Part shown: positions 11,308 to 20,600 of the stretch, piece after piece
Position numbering within the stretch: position 1 is the first letter of the stretch
How the letters are laid out: every line of letters starts with the position of its first letter
Origin: Spirogloea muscicola
Lineage: Eukaryota > Streptophyta > Zygnematophyceae > Spirogloeales > Spirogloeaceae
Length of the DNA stretch: 46,276 bases
Assembly (NCBI GenBank): GCA_009602725.1
Contig: WELB01000014.1
Span: 1 to 46,276 of the forward strand
Direction: 5' to 3'
Notes under the pieces: generated by a model
Told to the model about the DNA's origin: nothing
Seen by the model: the letters and a program-made list of their open reading frames with translations, nothing else
Databases searched by the model: none
Made by a program: the position numbers and the translations under genes

Positions 11308-13160
11308 ATGGCGTCCGGTGCCGAGCCCCCGGCGGCTGCGGCGGCGGGCGTGGAGGCGCAGCTGGAGAGCGTGGGCCTGGCGGCGGACGCCGGCGCGCAC
11401 GTCGGGTCGCTGAACCAGGCCACGTTCTTCCGCCTCGTCGCCGACGGCAACCTCCGGACGCTGGGCACGCTCCTCCGCCAGCACCCCGACGTCGACCTCG
11501 ACGCCTACAATGACGAGGTCCCCACTAAGCCGCCGCGCTCACTGTGGCGGCGCTCACTGTAAAGGCGGCCAGTAGCTGGAGACGAGAACCCATCGTTGAG
11601 CATGTGGCTGACATGGGCAATGCAGGGCCTTGATGGTGGGCGTGCGTCTGCAGGGCATCACGGCGCTGCACCTGGCCGTCTACGGCTACGAGAACGGGCG
11701 CGACGTGGGCACGCTGCGGCTGCTGCTGGAGCACGGCGCCGACGCCGGCCTGCCGGCGGCCACGCCGCCGTCGGCGCACAAGATCAGCATCGCGCGCCAC
11801 GACCGCCGCCACCCGCACGGCGAGGCGCTCGTGGAGACGCGCAAGATCTCCGTGCTGCACAAGACCCCCCTCCTCCTCGCGCTCGAGCTCAAGTCCTCCC
11901 TCTACCTCCGTGGTCAGCACTGCCCACTACCCCTCATGGCTACTCCAGCAGTGCCAACGATGCTGCCACAAAGCCTGCATCCACAGCCGCTTCACCTGTG
12001 ATCATCACGTTGAGCACGCCGTGCGCGACATGTGCAGGATGGGAGTACCGCCATTGGGACGCTGTTCTGGAGCTCCTGGCTGCTGCAGGCGCAGCACAGC
12101 TCGAGAAAAAGGGCGTGGCAGAGGTGCCGCTGGACGCTGCCGCTGTCCTGTCAGAGGTGCAGCGTGGCTGGGCCGCCATCTACAGGGCTCGAGACCACGA
12201 GCTGGTCGAGGTCTGGGCTGAGGGCAGCTGGGTGCCGGCGCTGAAGCTCCTCCTCCACGAGAGCTCCAAGGTCCGGCCCCGGCGGTGGGCTCGTTCAGAA
12301 GTGCTGCTGTGCTCGACGCAATGACGACCATCGACATCTGACGCAAGGCTTGATTTGGGTACTATTTGCAGTTATTCAAGGCCAACATTGAGCCAGTGAC
12401 AGCGCTGACCGCCGCACGTCTGCACATCAAGGATGCATCTTTCCCCATCGTCCAGATGCTCATACAGTTCATATATACCGGTCACCTAGATACTGACTAC
12501 CTTGAGCGCCGCGGCCATGATCTCCTCCGATTGGCACACAAGGTAACCGCCTGAAGCGCTGCGACGAAAGTATGGAGGCGTTTGGTGACTACTTTGGGCT
12601 CTTCCATCTACCACAATAGAATTGAATGTGCCATGTGTGTTGTGGTGGTGCAGTACAATGTGACGAGTCTGGTGAAGCTTTGTGAGCAGCACGTACTCAT
12701 TGAGCCAGGTGTGACTTTTATTGCTCCCAGTCCTGGTGCATATTCTGTTTTTTTGGAGGGGCTTGCTTCATATGCTTACCAATTGCATGCTGTGCTCTCA
12801 TAGATACAAAAGTTCCATGTGGATAGGGAGTGAGTGTGGTGTGTGTGGTCTGTCTGCAGGCACTAAATTATACATGTGTATGTACACATTGGCACAGACT
12901 AATCCTAGATTACTGCTATTGTCATATTCGCAGAAAATTGGATCAAGGTGCTGCATGTTGCAATTGAGAGCAAATCTGACCTGCTGGGACTGAAGTGTCA
13001 CCGGTCTATTCGGGACGAGATGGCAAGAAGGGTAGATAAGGCGCTTGTGCACACAATTAGCTACTCAGATCGACTGGCACCAACAGGCGGGCCCCAGCAA
13101 CTCTTCCAGCCGGCCGAGGGCTTGGACGAAGCTGAGGAAGCTGACAAGCAAAGTACATAG
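11308..13160 (+). CDS. Ankyrin-repeat/BTB-domain protein
   Basis: Six exons join in phase: 11308-11517, 11654-11912, 12038-12270, 12372-12542, 12654-12708, 12934-13160, giving 384 aa. The start is the first ATG in the (GCC)n-rich leader. Ankyrin repeats occupy about residues 30-135, seen in LVADGNLRTLGTLLRQHPDV, GITALHLAVYGYENG, TLRLLLEHGADAG and TPLLLALELKSSLYL. A BTB/POZ fold follows at about 170-255: WVPALKLLLHESSKLFKANI, then HIKDASFPIVQMLIQFIYTG and LLRLAHKYNVTSLVKLCE. BTB proteins commonly recruit targets to CUL3 ubiquitin ligases, and ankyrin repeats bind partners. The substrate cannot be told from sequence. The usual His of the N-terminal BTB motif (HK.LL) is Leu. The tail is acidic, ending EEADKQST. 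A shorter end, produced by splicing within the last codons, is possible. Confidence 0.85.
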
Positions 13161-13458
13161 ATGCTCATTGCTAATGTCCTTAATTGCTCGCCTTCTCTTT
13201 CAGTTTGACCAACCCAATCGAATTGTGCATGAAGGGCAATAGACAATTTAGGAAGTCAAAATGAGTCCCCATATTTGACTTTGTGTTGAATCTGAGCCAA
13301 AGAAGTCAGGACGATTTATCTTGCAAGTCACCTTTGCTCACAATTGTACATAAGAGATCTGTGATCTTGGCCGAGCCGTCTGCCCCCCCTTCCATTGGTT
13401 CTAGGAGCGCAATTTGATGTGAACAGTATTCGCTGGTGTACAGACGGTGTGTCCATCC
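13161..13458. other. Convergent intergenic spacer
   Basis: This spacer lies between the stops of the ankyrin-BTB gene (+) and the Gln/Gly/Met-rich gene (-). It probably holds both 3' UTRs. Nothing else is visible. Confidence 0.5.
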
Positions 13459-14933
13459 CTAAAACAAGCCCCCACCGCCGCCCTGCTGCAGCACAGGCGG
13501 ATCAGGGTAGGTTATAAACAGACAGGTCATTCTTATTGCAGGTCAGCTGGTAATAAAGAGGACAAGAGCACAATTGCCTTCTGCATTACATATGATGAGC
13601 AGAAGATTGTCCTGGGCCGCCGAGTAGCAGGGAGGAGCTAAGGACCTCTACCCGCCCCCTCATTGGCTGCAACTGATGTTTCAGTGTGGTCAGCTCGCAT
13701 GACCTAGTGGAGTCCCAGCGGATGGAAAATCTATACAAGGGCCTGTACAAATTCTAATCAACTGCGATAGAGAGTCTTAACCTGTAATCACCTCAAATAC
13801 CTTCAAATACCTTCACACCTGCAGGATGTATGAGCTGTACATACCTTCATACTGTAACCTGTCTCCGGTGTATACCTGACTATGGACAGCATGCGCTGGC
13901 CCTTTGTGCTTAGTGGGGGTGTCTCAAGCGGTAGTAGAGACTGCCATATACCTGGTTGGAGTTGCCCCCCTGGTTTGGGCCCAGCACGCGGTCCTCCACA
14001 AAGTCAACTCCATATGCCTCCGCCTTGCCGAGCATGCCCTGAAGTGGGCGTGGACAGCTGAACATGAGTCAAGTAGACAACAGCTGGGCCGAGGGCAGTC
14101 CGACGACTGTGCTCCAAGCAGCCATTTGACGGACTTAACGCCACAGCTGGAGCAAAAGCGTGTGCATGGCCAGCCAAGATAATTGGCATTGATATGCAAT
14201 TGACAGGGATGCCAGCCAAAAAGGATGGCCTAAATACCTCTGACAAGGCGGATGCCGTGGTCGGAGATGATGGGAAAGAGTGCACTCACCGTCTGCTTGC
14301 CAATCACGCCATCAATCTGCTGCTGGATCATGGCGCGCTCCCCTTCGTTCTTCATATTGTCCATGAAGCCGCCCTGCTGCTGCTGCCCGCCCATGCCGCC
14401 CCCCATCTGGCCCTGGTTGCTGTTGTTGCCGCCGCCCATGAACTTCTGCTCCAGGCTGTTTAGGAAGCCTCCCTCACCCTGCTGCTGCTGCTGCGGCACA
14501 TGGAATGCAGAGCCGCAATTGAGCCACTTAGCTGCGGCAGAGCCACTGTGAGCAGAACATGGGTGACCACAATCCATACAATCTCCCGTCTTGCGGGGCC
14601 GTCACAGCCAGCGCCGCCATGAACATCTCTGCAAGGTCGAGCCCGCGTGACGGAGCAACGGCGGCCTCACCTGGCCCATGCCCTGGCCCATGTCCTGGCC
14701 CATGCCCTGGCCCATGCCCTGGCCCATGCCCTGGGCCTGGCCCATGTCCTGGCCCATGCCCTGGCCCATGCCCTGGCCCTGCTGGCCCATCATCCCCTGC
14801 TGGTTCCCGTCGTTGTTCTGCGCAGGCGGCCCACCCAAGGCGCAAGGTCAGCCCGCCTGCGCAGAGGAAAGGACGGCCGGAGCGCGGCCAGCCGCCACAG
14901 CGGCGCGGGCCTCACCCCACCGAAGAAGCTCAT
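13459..14933 (-). CDS. Small Gln/Gly/Met-rich low-complexity protein
   Basis: Five exons on the minus strand join in phase 0: 14933-14916 (only MSFFGG), 14817-14671, 14490-14290, 14038-13952 and 13485-13459 (QGGGGGLF then stop), giving about 159 aa. Exon 2 is almost wholly a (GMGQ)n / (DMGQ)n repeat. Exon 3 carries QQQQ, FLNSLEQKFMGGG and GFMDNMKNEGERAMIQQQID. Exon 4 carries GMLGKAEAYGVDFVEDRVLG, the part that looks conserved and folded. I do not recognise the family. The GVDFVE-type motif recalls short cytosolic fungal and algal proteins, but that is only an impression. The composition suggests an intrinsically disordered, possibly phase-separating protein. The last intron (13486-13951) could hide another exon. 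Confidence 0.65.
14671..14817 (-). repeat. Tandem 12-nt coding repeat (GMGQ units)
   Basis: On the plus strand the repeated unit is ggcccatgccct or ggcccatgtcct, with at least nine nearly identical copies between about 14671 and 14790. The period is an exact multiple of three, so the frame is kept. Confidence 0.9.
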
Positions 14934-15288
14934 GGCGGCGGCGGCGGCGTCGGCAACGGCGACGGCGGCGGCGGCGGCGGCGGCGGCGTGGACTACGGCG
15001 GCTAACGCGGCGGCTTTCCTGACAGCTTCTGTGGCGGCTTGGTAGCGATGGGGGGGGGTGGCTCTGGCGCGCTGGCCACGTGGCGGGGTGTCGAGGGCGG
15101 CAATCCTGCCACGTGGCGGGCGCTGGGGGCGGCGGTTGACTGTGCTGCCCGCGGCAGCGCGCTGACGCGGCCCGTCCCGGGCGACACCTGCCCCGGCGGC
15201 CGCTCGCCCTCCGCGTGGCGGGCTGTCACTTGCGCTGCGCCCCGTCAGACTTGCTTTCCCGTGATACGATAGATTAGGTGGATGCGAG
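14934..15288. promoter_or_regulatory. GC-rich, probably bidirectional 5' region
   Basis: This DNA lies between the minus-strand start at 14933 and the possible plus-strand start at 15289. It holds a (GGC)n run at 14934-14990 and three near-copies of 'ccacgtggcgg' (15075, 15108, 15211). No TATA-like box is obvious. The promoter role is inferred from position. Confidence 0.35.
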
Positions 15289-15348
15289 ATGTCGTGCTTC
15301 GGCATGTCGTCGCTGCTGGAGTCCCACCGTCGAGGCGAATTGAGAGAG
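15289..15348 (+). CDS. Possible orphan first exon (MSCFGMSS...)
   Basis: An ATG downstream of GC-rich DNA opens a 20-codon reading frame beginning MSCFGMSSLLESHRR and ending in GAG|GTGACA, a plausible donor at phase 0. No continuing exon was found. The sequence downstream is retrotransposon copy A, and beyond that the genes lie on the other strand. It may be the 5' remnant of a gene broken by the insertion, a gene with a very long first intron, or chance. Confidence 0.25.
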
Positions 15349-15374
15349 GTGACAGAGAAATCTTCGTTTCAGAA

Positions 15375-16215
15375 CAAAACAAAGGCCAAATGGCCAATGG
15401 TATGAAGGGAAGCACATCTCGAGACGTACGTCATCTACAGCAGATTGACCCGCTCAGTAACCACGGGTCAATACATGATGGTCTGCTAATCGATGACTGA
15501 ATACTGGATGGCAGCTACGAAGCCCTTCTGATACCAATCAGAGCTCGCCCAGCTTTCTGGTGCAAAGCATTAGCCTGAGCACGCTGCAAACAGGCCGACA
15601 TGCGTCGTCGCAAGAACGACAGATATGCAGCTGGCAGGCCCATCTCAGCCGGAAATACAACTGCACGTCGTGCACAGCCTAGATTGGTAATATTCTGCAG
15701 GCGAGTGTGGAAACGAGGACCTAAGCAGCCAAAGATGTCAACTGCAGCTGGCAGGAGCTGATCGCATTGTGGGTCATCGGAGTAGTGCTGCAGCTTTTTC
15801 TTTTCTGCACTGCCTACTGCGTGGCCCACGATGTGCGTCGATGCTGGACCTTTATACGCCTCCGTAACAACCACATCGACCAAGGCCCGTGGACCTCCAC
15901 TAGGATGCACGCCCACATTGTCAAGTGTGCGGCGATGATGACGTCCCTGGGACATCCGTGGTAGGCATGACGTTGTGCACTTCCACGACCGCACGGTACC
16001 CGGCGTCGCGCATCAAACCCGCCAGAGCATTGCGGGGAGGAGGTTGTGGATGCCCACCATTTCTGGTCCAGTGGGGCAACGCAGCATATGAGTGGCGAGC
16101 TCAGCACCCTCTGCGCGGAAGCCACACTCACACTGGCGCACCCCAATCAGGCAGTTAGGTGGGAGGCCGAGGAAGAGTTGAAGCGACATCCGGCAGGCCA
16201 AATCGACAGAGGGCG
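15375..16215 (-). mobile_element. Non-LTR retrotransposon fragment, copy A (3' end only)
   Basis: The minus strand encodes the C-terminal end of a LINE-type polyprotein, in two frames. First is LFLGLPPNCLIGVRQCECG with a C-x-C...H-x3-C zinc knuckle ending HMLRCP (about 16200-16013). Then comes HHRRTLDNVGV, ALVDVVVTEAYKGPASTH, CDQLLPAAVDIFGCLGPRF and FPAEMGLPAAYLSFLRR, with the coding part ending at 15515. Asp plus VD-x-VVTE in this order resembles the PD-(D/E)XK-like tail after the knuckle in many algal and plant non-LTR elements. No reverse transcriptase remains. A frame break near 16000-16030 makes it non-functional. The tail at 15375-15515 carries GACCCGCTCA...AACCACGGGTCA, shared with copies B, C and D. 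Confidence 0.85.
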
Positions 16216-16590
16216 CCGCGATGCAGAGCGTCCAAGGACTATTTTTCCTATTTCATTCTTTTCAAGGTCGGGGGCCATGTTCATCCCATGTGTCCCTCAC
16301 ACAGCACTTTCATATATGGCAATGGCTATGAGAAGTAAGAGTTTGTGACTGTGAGAGGCCAAGCCCGAAAAACATGATGGAGGAAAGAAGAATAGAGCTG
16401 CCAACTTGACAGCAGTGGCTGTGAGAGGCCAGCCCAAACGAATGGACAAGGTCTGAAAGAGCTGGATGGCGCAAGAAGCAAGATACTAATCGCTAAGACG
16501 TCAGCAAGTAGGCTCTCAGTAACCTCTAAACAGTAAGTGCAGGTCGGAAAGGATCCCCTGTCAAAGCCACCAATGTAACCCCGTGACCCT
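16216..16590 (+). repeat. R1 repeat copies between the retrotransposon and the next ORF
   Basis: Two R1 units, GACTGTGAGAGGCC (16347) and GGCTGTGAGAGGCCAGCCC (16420), are followed by the phrase 'aatggacaaggtctgaaag', which recurs near 22383 and 42930. Nothing coding is seen. Confidence 0.7.
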
Positions 16591-16593
16591 CCA

Positions 16594-16866
16594 CTACATC
16601 ACCACTAGACCCACTTCAGACGCCTTGCGGTGGTGCACATGCTGATAGTCCCATACTCGGTGTGCAGCGATCTGCCGAGCATCCTCAGTCTCTGCAGCCA
16701 GAGCAGCAGCTGCGGCTGCAATCAAGCGGCTGGAGTCTGGTGGCGCTGCCAACGCCAGCCCTGTGTCTCGCTCTTGTTGTATGCTGAATGCAGATGCAGG
16801 TGCAACAGCAGCCAATGACATGACCACTGATATTACTAACAGGCTTAGGATAGAGATTGACTGCAT
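16594..16866 (-). CDS. Possible small secreted protein
   Basis: An unspliced 90-codon frame starts at an ATG and begins MQSISILSLLVISVVMSLAA. It continues VAPASAFS, a textbook signal peptide with an A-S-A cleavage site at about residue 26. The remaining 64 residues include an Ala-rich helix-like stretch and a His-rich end (YQHVHHRK). I recognise no family. It lies 355 bases downstream of the DsbA-like gene on the same strand and might be an exon of something larger. An 18-residue hydrophobic core can arise by chance, so confidence is low. Confidence 0.3.
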   Translation of the reverse strand: MQSISILSLLVISVVMSLAAVAPASAFSIQQERDTGLALAAPPDSSRLIAAAAAALAAETEDARQIAAHRVWDYQHVHHRKASEVGLVVM

Positions 16867-17220
16867 GGATGAAGAACGAAGATGAAAAAGATTGGGCCTG
16901 CATGATAGCCTTTGCATGTGCACTTCTACAGGATGGAGTACTGTACATGTCCTCCCCTGCTGCAGCCACCAAGTGCGGCCAAGCACGACTGCTCTGGCAC
17001 ATCGTCCTAGACAGATGCAACCAAGCGACCCAAGAGGGACCTTTTCAGCGGGACAGGGCCCATCCCCAGCATCATAAGCTGCGCAGCAACTCTCTGCACA
17101 GATTGCCTATATTTACACTCTACCTTCCTCAGCGCCGTCACCAGCTCGCACGTGGCAGAGGCCAATGGCCTACTCCTGGAGGAGCCTCGAGCTGCTGAGC
17201 TACAGCTGTGCTGTCCTTCT
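16867..17220. other. 3' region of the DsbA-like gene
   Basis: The stretch downstream of the minus-strand stop at 17221 contains one TGTAA on the minus strand (around 17110), the usual polyadenylation signal of chlorophyte algae. No other feature is seen. Confidence 0.3.
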
Positions 17221-19480
17221 TCAAGAATCCTCAGTGGCAATCTCGAAGGCCTCTACAAAGCTCTCAGCTGGTTGGGCGCCTGACAATTGGCAGCGGTTGT
17301 TAATCTGGCAGCAACAGTACAACAAGAATATGGTCAAATGTACTCGCAATATTGAATTTCTGATTTCCATCTGAGAGCACGTCCTGAGCAGCACGTAGTC
17401 TGACTTGAGGCGATCAATGTTGTCTTTTACTATATCTCTGAATGATAACACCAAATAGCCTGCATCGCAACCTCTCCCCATCCTCTTCATGCGCCTTCGA
17501 GATCTACTTTGCTGTACTTACCACAAAGTGAGGCACCCCAGTTACTCCCCTGGCGTGCTTGGAAAGTCCCATCTTGACCTGCCATGCAGCAAGAATCAGG
17601 ACTCCCACCTACTGCATCAAAGCAGACAGCTGGACCACCCAAGAAGAAAAGCAACCAGTCCCAAATGACTGAGTACTGCTCTTGCTTGGTGTTGCGGAGA
17701 GATTGATGGAAGGCTGCATCAATATGCTTGACTACTAGTGATTTTGCTGTCTTTAAGCAATTCCAGTGTCAGCCCATGCACTGACACGTCATACCTGCAT
17801 ATCCAAACAATCTTTCCACTCTCTTGGGTTGCTGTTAACAAGAACAAACCAATTACACTTTCAATGCTCAGTAACTCACCTCTTTCAGGCCTGCGTTCTC
17901 GTCCTCAAGGTACTCACGAGCACCTTTTACGCCAACTTTGTCTGCTGCTGCGATGAGAACTTCTCTGTTGGTATGCACAGAAGGTCTCCTTCAGCCAAAA
18001 TAGCACCTTCTTGTTCCCTTACTCCACATCACAAGATAAGCCTCCAAGAACAGATTGTCAAGCATTCTTGCCAATGAAGGTAGGTACAAATTGTCTATCT
18101 CATGGTTAGCTGTAAGACATGAATGATTACCTGTCTCCAATATACTTCTCTTCTGAGAAGTACTTTTTGAAAAGCTCATCAACCAGCGCATTCTGCTTGT
18201 CTAATCCTTGCTTTGCGGCATATTCCAGGAGTCGGTGCGAGTCAAGTGTATTGCCCCTGCCAGAATGAGAAGGTACTGTAAGACAACTGTGAGACATGCA
18301 AGGAGTAGCCTACCTACTACTGATTGCCACCTAGGCTTGAGCCTCCCGTCATTACACAAGGATCGATCTAACCAGAAAAGGTGCACCAAGACATCATCAT
18401 AATCTTGGCATCACAGCGTACAGACCTAAGAGAACGCCTTATGATAAGATATGTGTTTCGAGCCTTCTTTGTGTCATCTTCATTGCTTTCACAACAACAA
18501 GGACGTCATTCTTTGGTCGTCATGAGCAACAAGGGAAGAACTTACGTCTTTCCGCCTAATGAATAGTCAAGGCCGTAAGCTGAGAAGTGCTGGTGAGAAA
18601 TAAGACATGGACGGAATTCAGGAGGCTCCTCATATACCTCGTTGAAATCAAGCTTCTGATAGCAAACTCTACTAATTAAGTCTGAACAGACTTGACTTTA
18701 GAGGAAGATACCCTTGCTTGAGCTGATGGGCAAATAAACAAGCACAATTTGCAGTGCCGATGCTTGCCGATACTACAAGGCAGGCTGTTAGTGGCATGGT
18801 TGATATCAATAGACAAAGGACAATGGCCATTTCATCCACCTCCTTCATCTGCCCTTCCATAGACGGCACCCGGCTCTCGCCAAACTTGCTGATGTAATAG
18901 TTTCTCTTATCAACACCCTCCTTTGGCGCATTTGGATTCAAGAGAAAAGGATGCCACTGAACCTGCTCTCAACATGAAACAACAAAAATGAAAGTCTCCG
19001 TGAGTTAACCTGCAGTCCCGAGAAATCTGGCTAATGGTGAAGCAAGCAACTAGATCAACAGCACAGAATGCCAGATTGCCTGCAACTTGCAAATCATACT
19101 AGCTGTCTTCCATGAAGAACACATTCAAGGGAAAGGGAATGCAATATCGTCTTCCGATGGCAGGACATTCAGCAGCTACAAGCTGCAGCTAGCTCAAGCA
19201 AAGAAGACATGACCACTACTCAGCCTCCCAGCACAGCAACTAGCTATCCACCAACTGCAGAAGTTCCTGTGCCGTGCATTTGCACTGCTGGTTAGGGCAG
19301 AGCAGGCGACGACGCCGCGCGCACCTCAACGTCGTACTTGTCCTGAGTCTGCTTGATTGCCTCCTCCAGTCGCTTCTTCCCCACAAAGCACCACGGGCAG
19401 ACGGTGTCGGACGTGACATCCACGTGGACCTTCTGCCGGGCGTTGCCTGCCCCGTTGGAGAGCTTTCCCCCTCCCTCCAT
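17221..19480 (-). CDS. DsbA/FrnE-family thioredoxin-fold oxidoreductase
   Basis: Seven minus-strand exons join in phase: 19480-19325, 18962-18840, 18589-18546, 18256-18131, 17964-17880, 17578-17522, 17304-17221, giving 224 aa, typical for FrnE/2-hydroxychromene-2-carboxylate isomerase-like proteins. The thioredoxin-fold start VHVDVTSDTVCPWCFVGKKR carries the CPWC redox site at about residue 29. Next come VQWHPFLLNPNAPKEGVDKR, LDYSLGGKT, TGNTLDSHRLLEYAAKQG, the helical insert, VLIAAADKVGVKGAREYLED, the cis-Pro loop RGVTGVPHFV at about residue 190, and QLSGAQPAESFVEAFE. The family performs disulfide exchange or glutathione-dependent isomerisation; the plant members' substrate is not established. 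No clear targeting peptide precedes the domain. The upstream in-frame extension has no other ATG. The neighbouring repeats do not interrupt it. Confidence 0.92.
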
Positions 19481-19847
19481 AGCCAGCAGCTTCCGCCGAC
19501 GTACACTCCTGTGATTTGTCAACAGCCCGTGCGTCCACTCAGCTCAAGGAATCACGCAATATGGTGCTGCTGGCCAGCCCCACACACCGCTTTATGTTGC
19601 ATCCGTGGTGCATTTTTACAATATCCTGCCCCGCGGCGTCGCAAGCTGTGGCTCAAACACAAGGTGAACGCTGCAGGCAGCCAGCCAGTTGCACGACGGG
19701 TGCCGCGGCAGCTCCGAGTTAAGGCCAGCAGCGAAAGCTAGCGGAAAGGCATCGATATGGCCTGCCTGGCAGTGGCCTCCCAGCGAGCGCCGAAGACTAG
19801 CGGCAGCGACGCAGCACCGTCGCCGCCGGCGGCGGCGAGCGCGGCGA

Positions 19848-19851
19848 GGGC

Positions 19852-19878
<27 letters not shown>
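19848..19878. repeat. (GGC)n microsatellite
   Basis: About ten tandem GGC triplets. Similar tracts mark most gene starts in the window. Confidence 0.9.
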
Positions 19879-19882
<4 letters not shown>

Positions 19883-20064
19883 TGGCAGCGATGGGAGTGC
19901 AACGAGTGCTGAACTGGGGCCTCAAGTATTTCTCTTATAAGGAGAGGGAGTCGCCCGTGCCGATATATCGTCGCTAAGTACCTCCCCGCCGCTGGCCTCT
20001 GCCACGCCGAGCCCGGCCGTGCCGCTCGTCCTCGACATGTCCTCGCTAAGCCCCCCGCGTCATC

Positions 20065-20092
20065 GCCGTGGATGCGCCGACGCATCCACGGC
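20065..20092. repeat. Perfect inverted repeat, 12-bp arms, 4-nt loop
   Basis: GCCGTGGATGCG, loop ccga, then CGCATCCACGGC. All 12 pairs match. It sits between the (GGC)n tract and the first R1 repeat. Confidence 0.9.
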
Positions 20093-20194
20093 TTCTCGGC
20101 CGCCCACCTTCGAGAAGGACACCCCCCCTATCCCGCCTCACACCGCGGCGGAGAGGAAGCTTCCTGTCAGGCCAAAAGAAGGCAAGGAATAGCG

Positions 20195-20600
20195 CCCTAC
20201 TGTATAAACAATGGCTGTGAGAGGCCAGCAACGAGACAGTGAGCTCTTCCAAAGGAAGAAGGTGCTCGCTCATTGAGAAGAGGGGCTGGCAAAGCCAACC
20301 CAAAAAGAATGGACAATGTTCAAAGCCAAAGAAAGAGGTGCTGAAAAAGGACTACACTACAAAGTGCAAGATGGTGCAGAGGGAGATGCAGATGGCTGCT
20401 CAGTATCCACGTGTGAGCAACAGCAGATCAGAGTAACTCGGAGCAGGAGAAGCGGCACTTTGCCGAGACCCGGAAGCAGCTGCCATAGCACGGCCAGCCC
20501 GCGCGTGGACCGCATGAGCCAAAGAGGGCGAGGGATGTGAAAGCCAGCCTAAAAAAAGTGAACAAGGTCCGAAAAGAAGAGTTCCGTGTATAAGAAACTA
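20195..20600 (+). repeat. R1 and R2 repeat copies
   Basis: R1 at 20202-20235 (ATGGCTGTGAGAGGCCAGC). R2 at 20245-20440: GCTCGCTCATTGAGAAGAGG, GGCTGGCAAAGCCAACCC, AAAGAATGGACAATG, then AAAGAGGTGCTGAAAAAGGA. It is an inverted copy of 10030-10200, extending to the 'actgagcatcc' segment. Confidence 0.75.

Larger units (their letters stand above)
19481..20195. other. GC-rich 5' region with (GGC)n and a perfect palindrome
   Basis: The region upstream of the DsbA-like gene holds a (GGC)n tract at 19848-19878, a short plus-strand ORF at 19891-19977 (28 codons, MGVQRVLNWGLKYFSYKERE and on), and a perfect inverted repeat at 20065-20092. The minus-strand frame across it is Ala/Arg-rich and looks non-coding. 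Confidence 0.5.

Noticed and set aside
13541-13641. Plus-strand stretch reading NKEDKSTIAFCITYDEQK after an acceptor-like TTGCAG
   Set aside because: Looks codon-like, but lies within the minus-strand gene's last intron and has no partner exon or recognisable family.
14671-14817. Tandem repeat considered as a CRISPR or minisatellite array
   Set aside because: No spacers. The 12-nt period is in frame and lies within a spliced coding exon of a eukaryotic gene.
15814-16146. Other frames over copy A, including a plus-strand 65-codon frame
   Set aside because: Shadows of the degraded retrotransposon coding strand.
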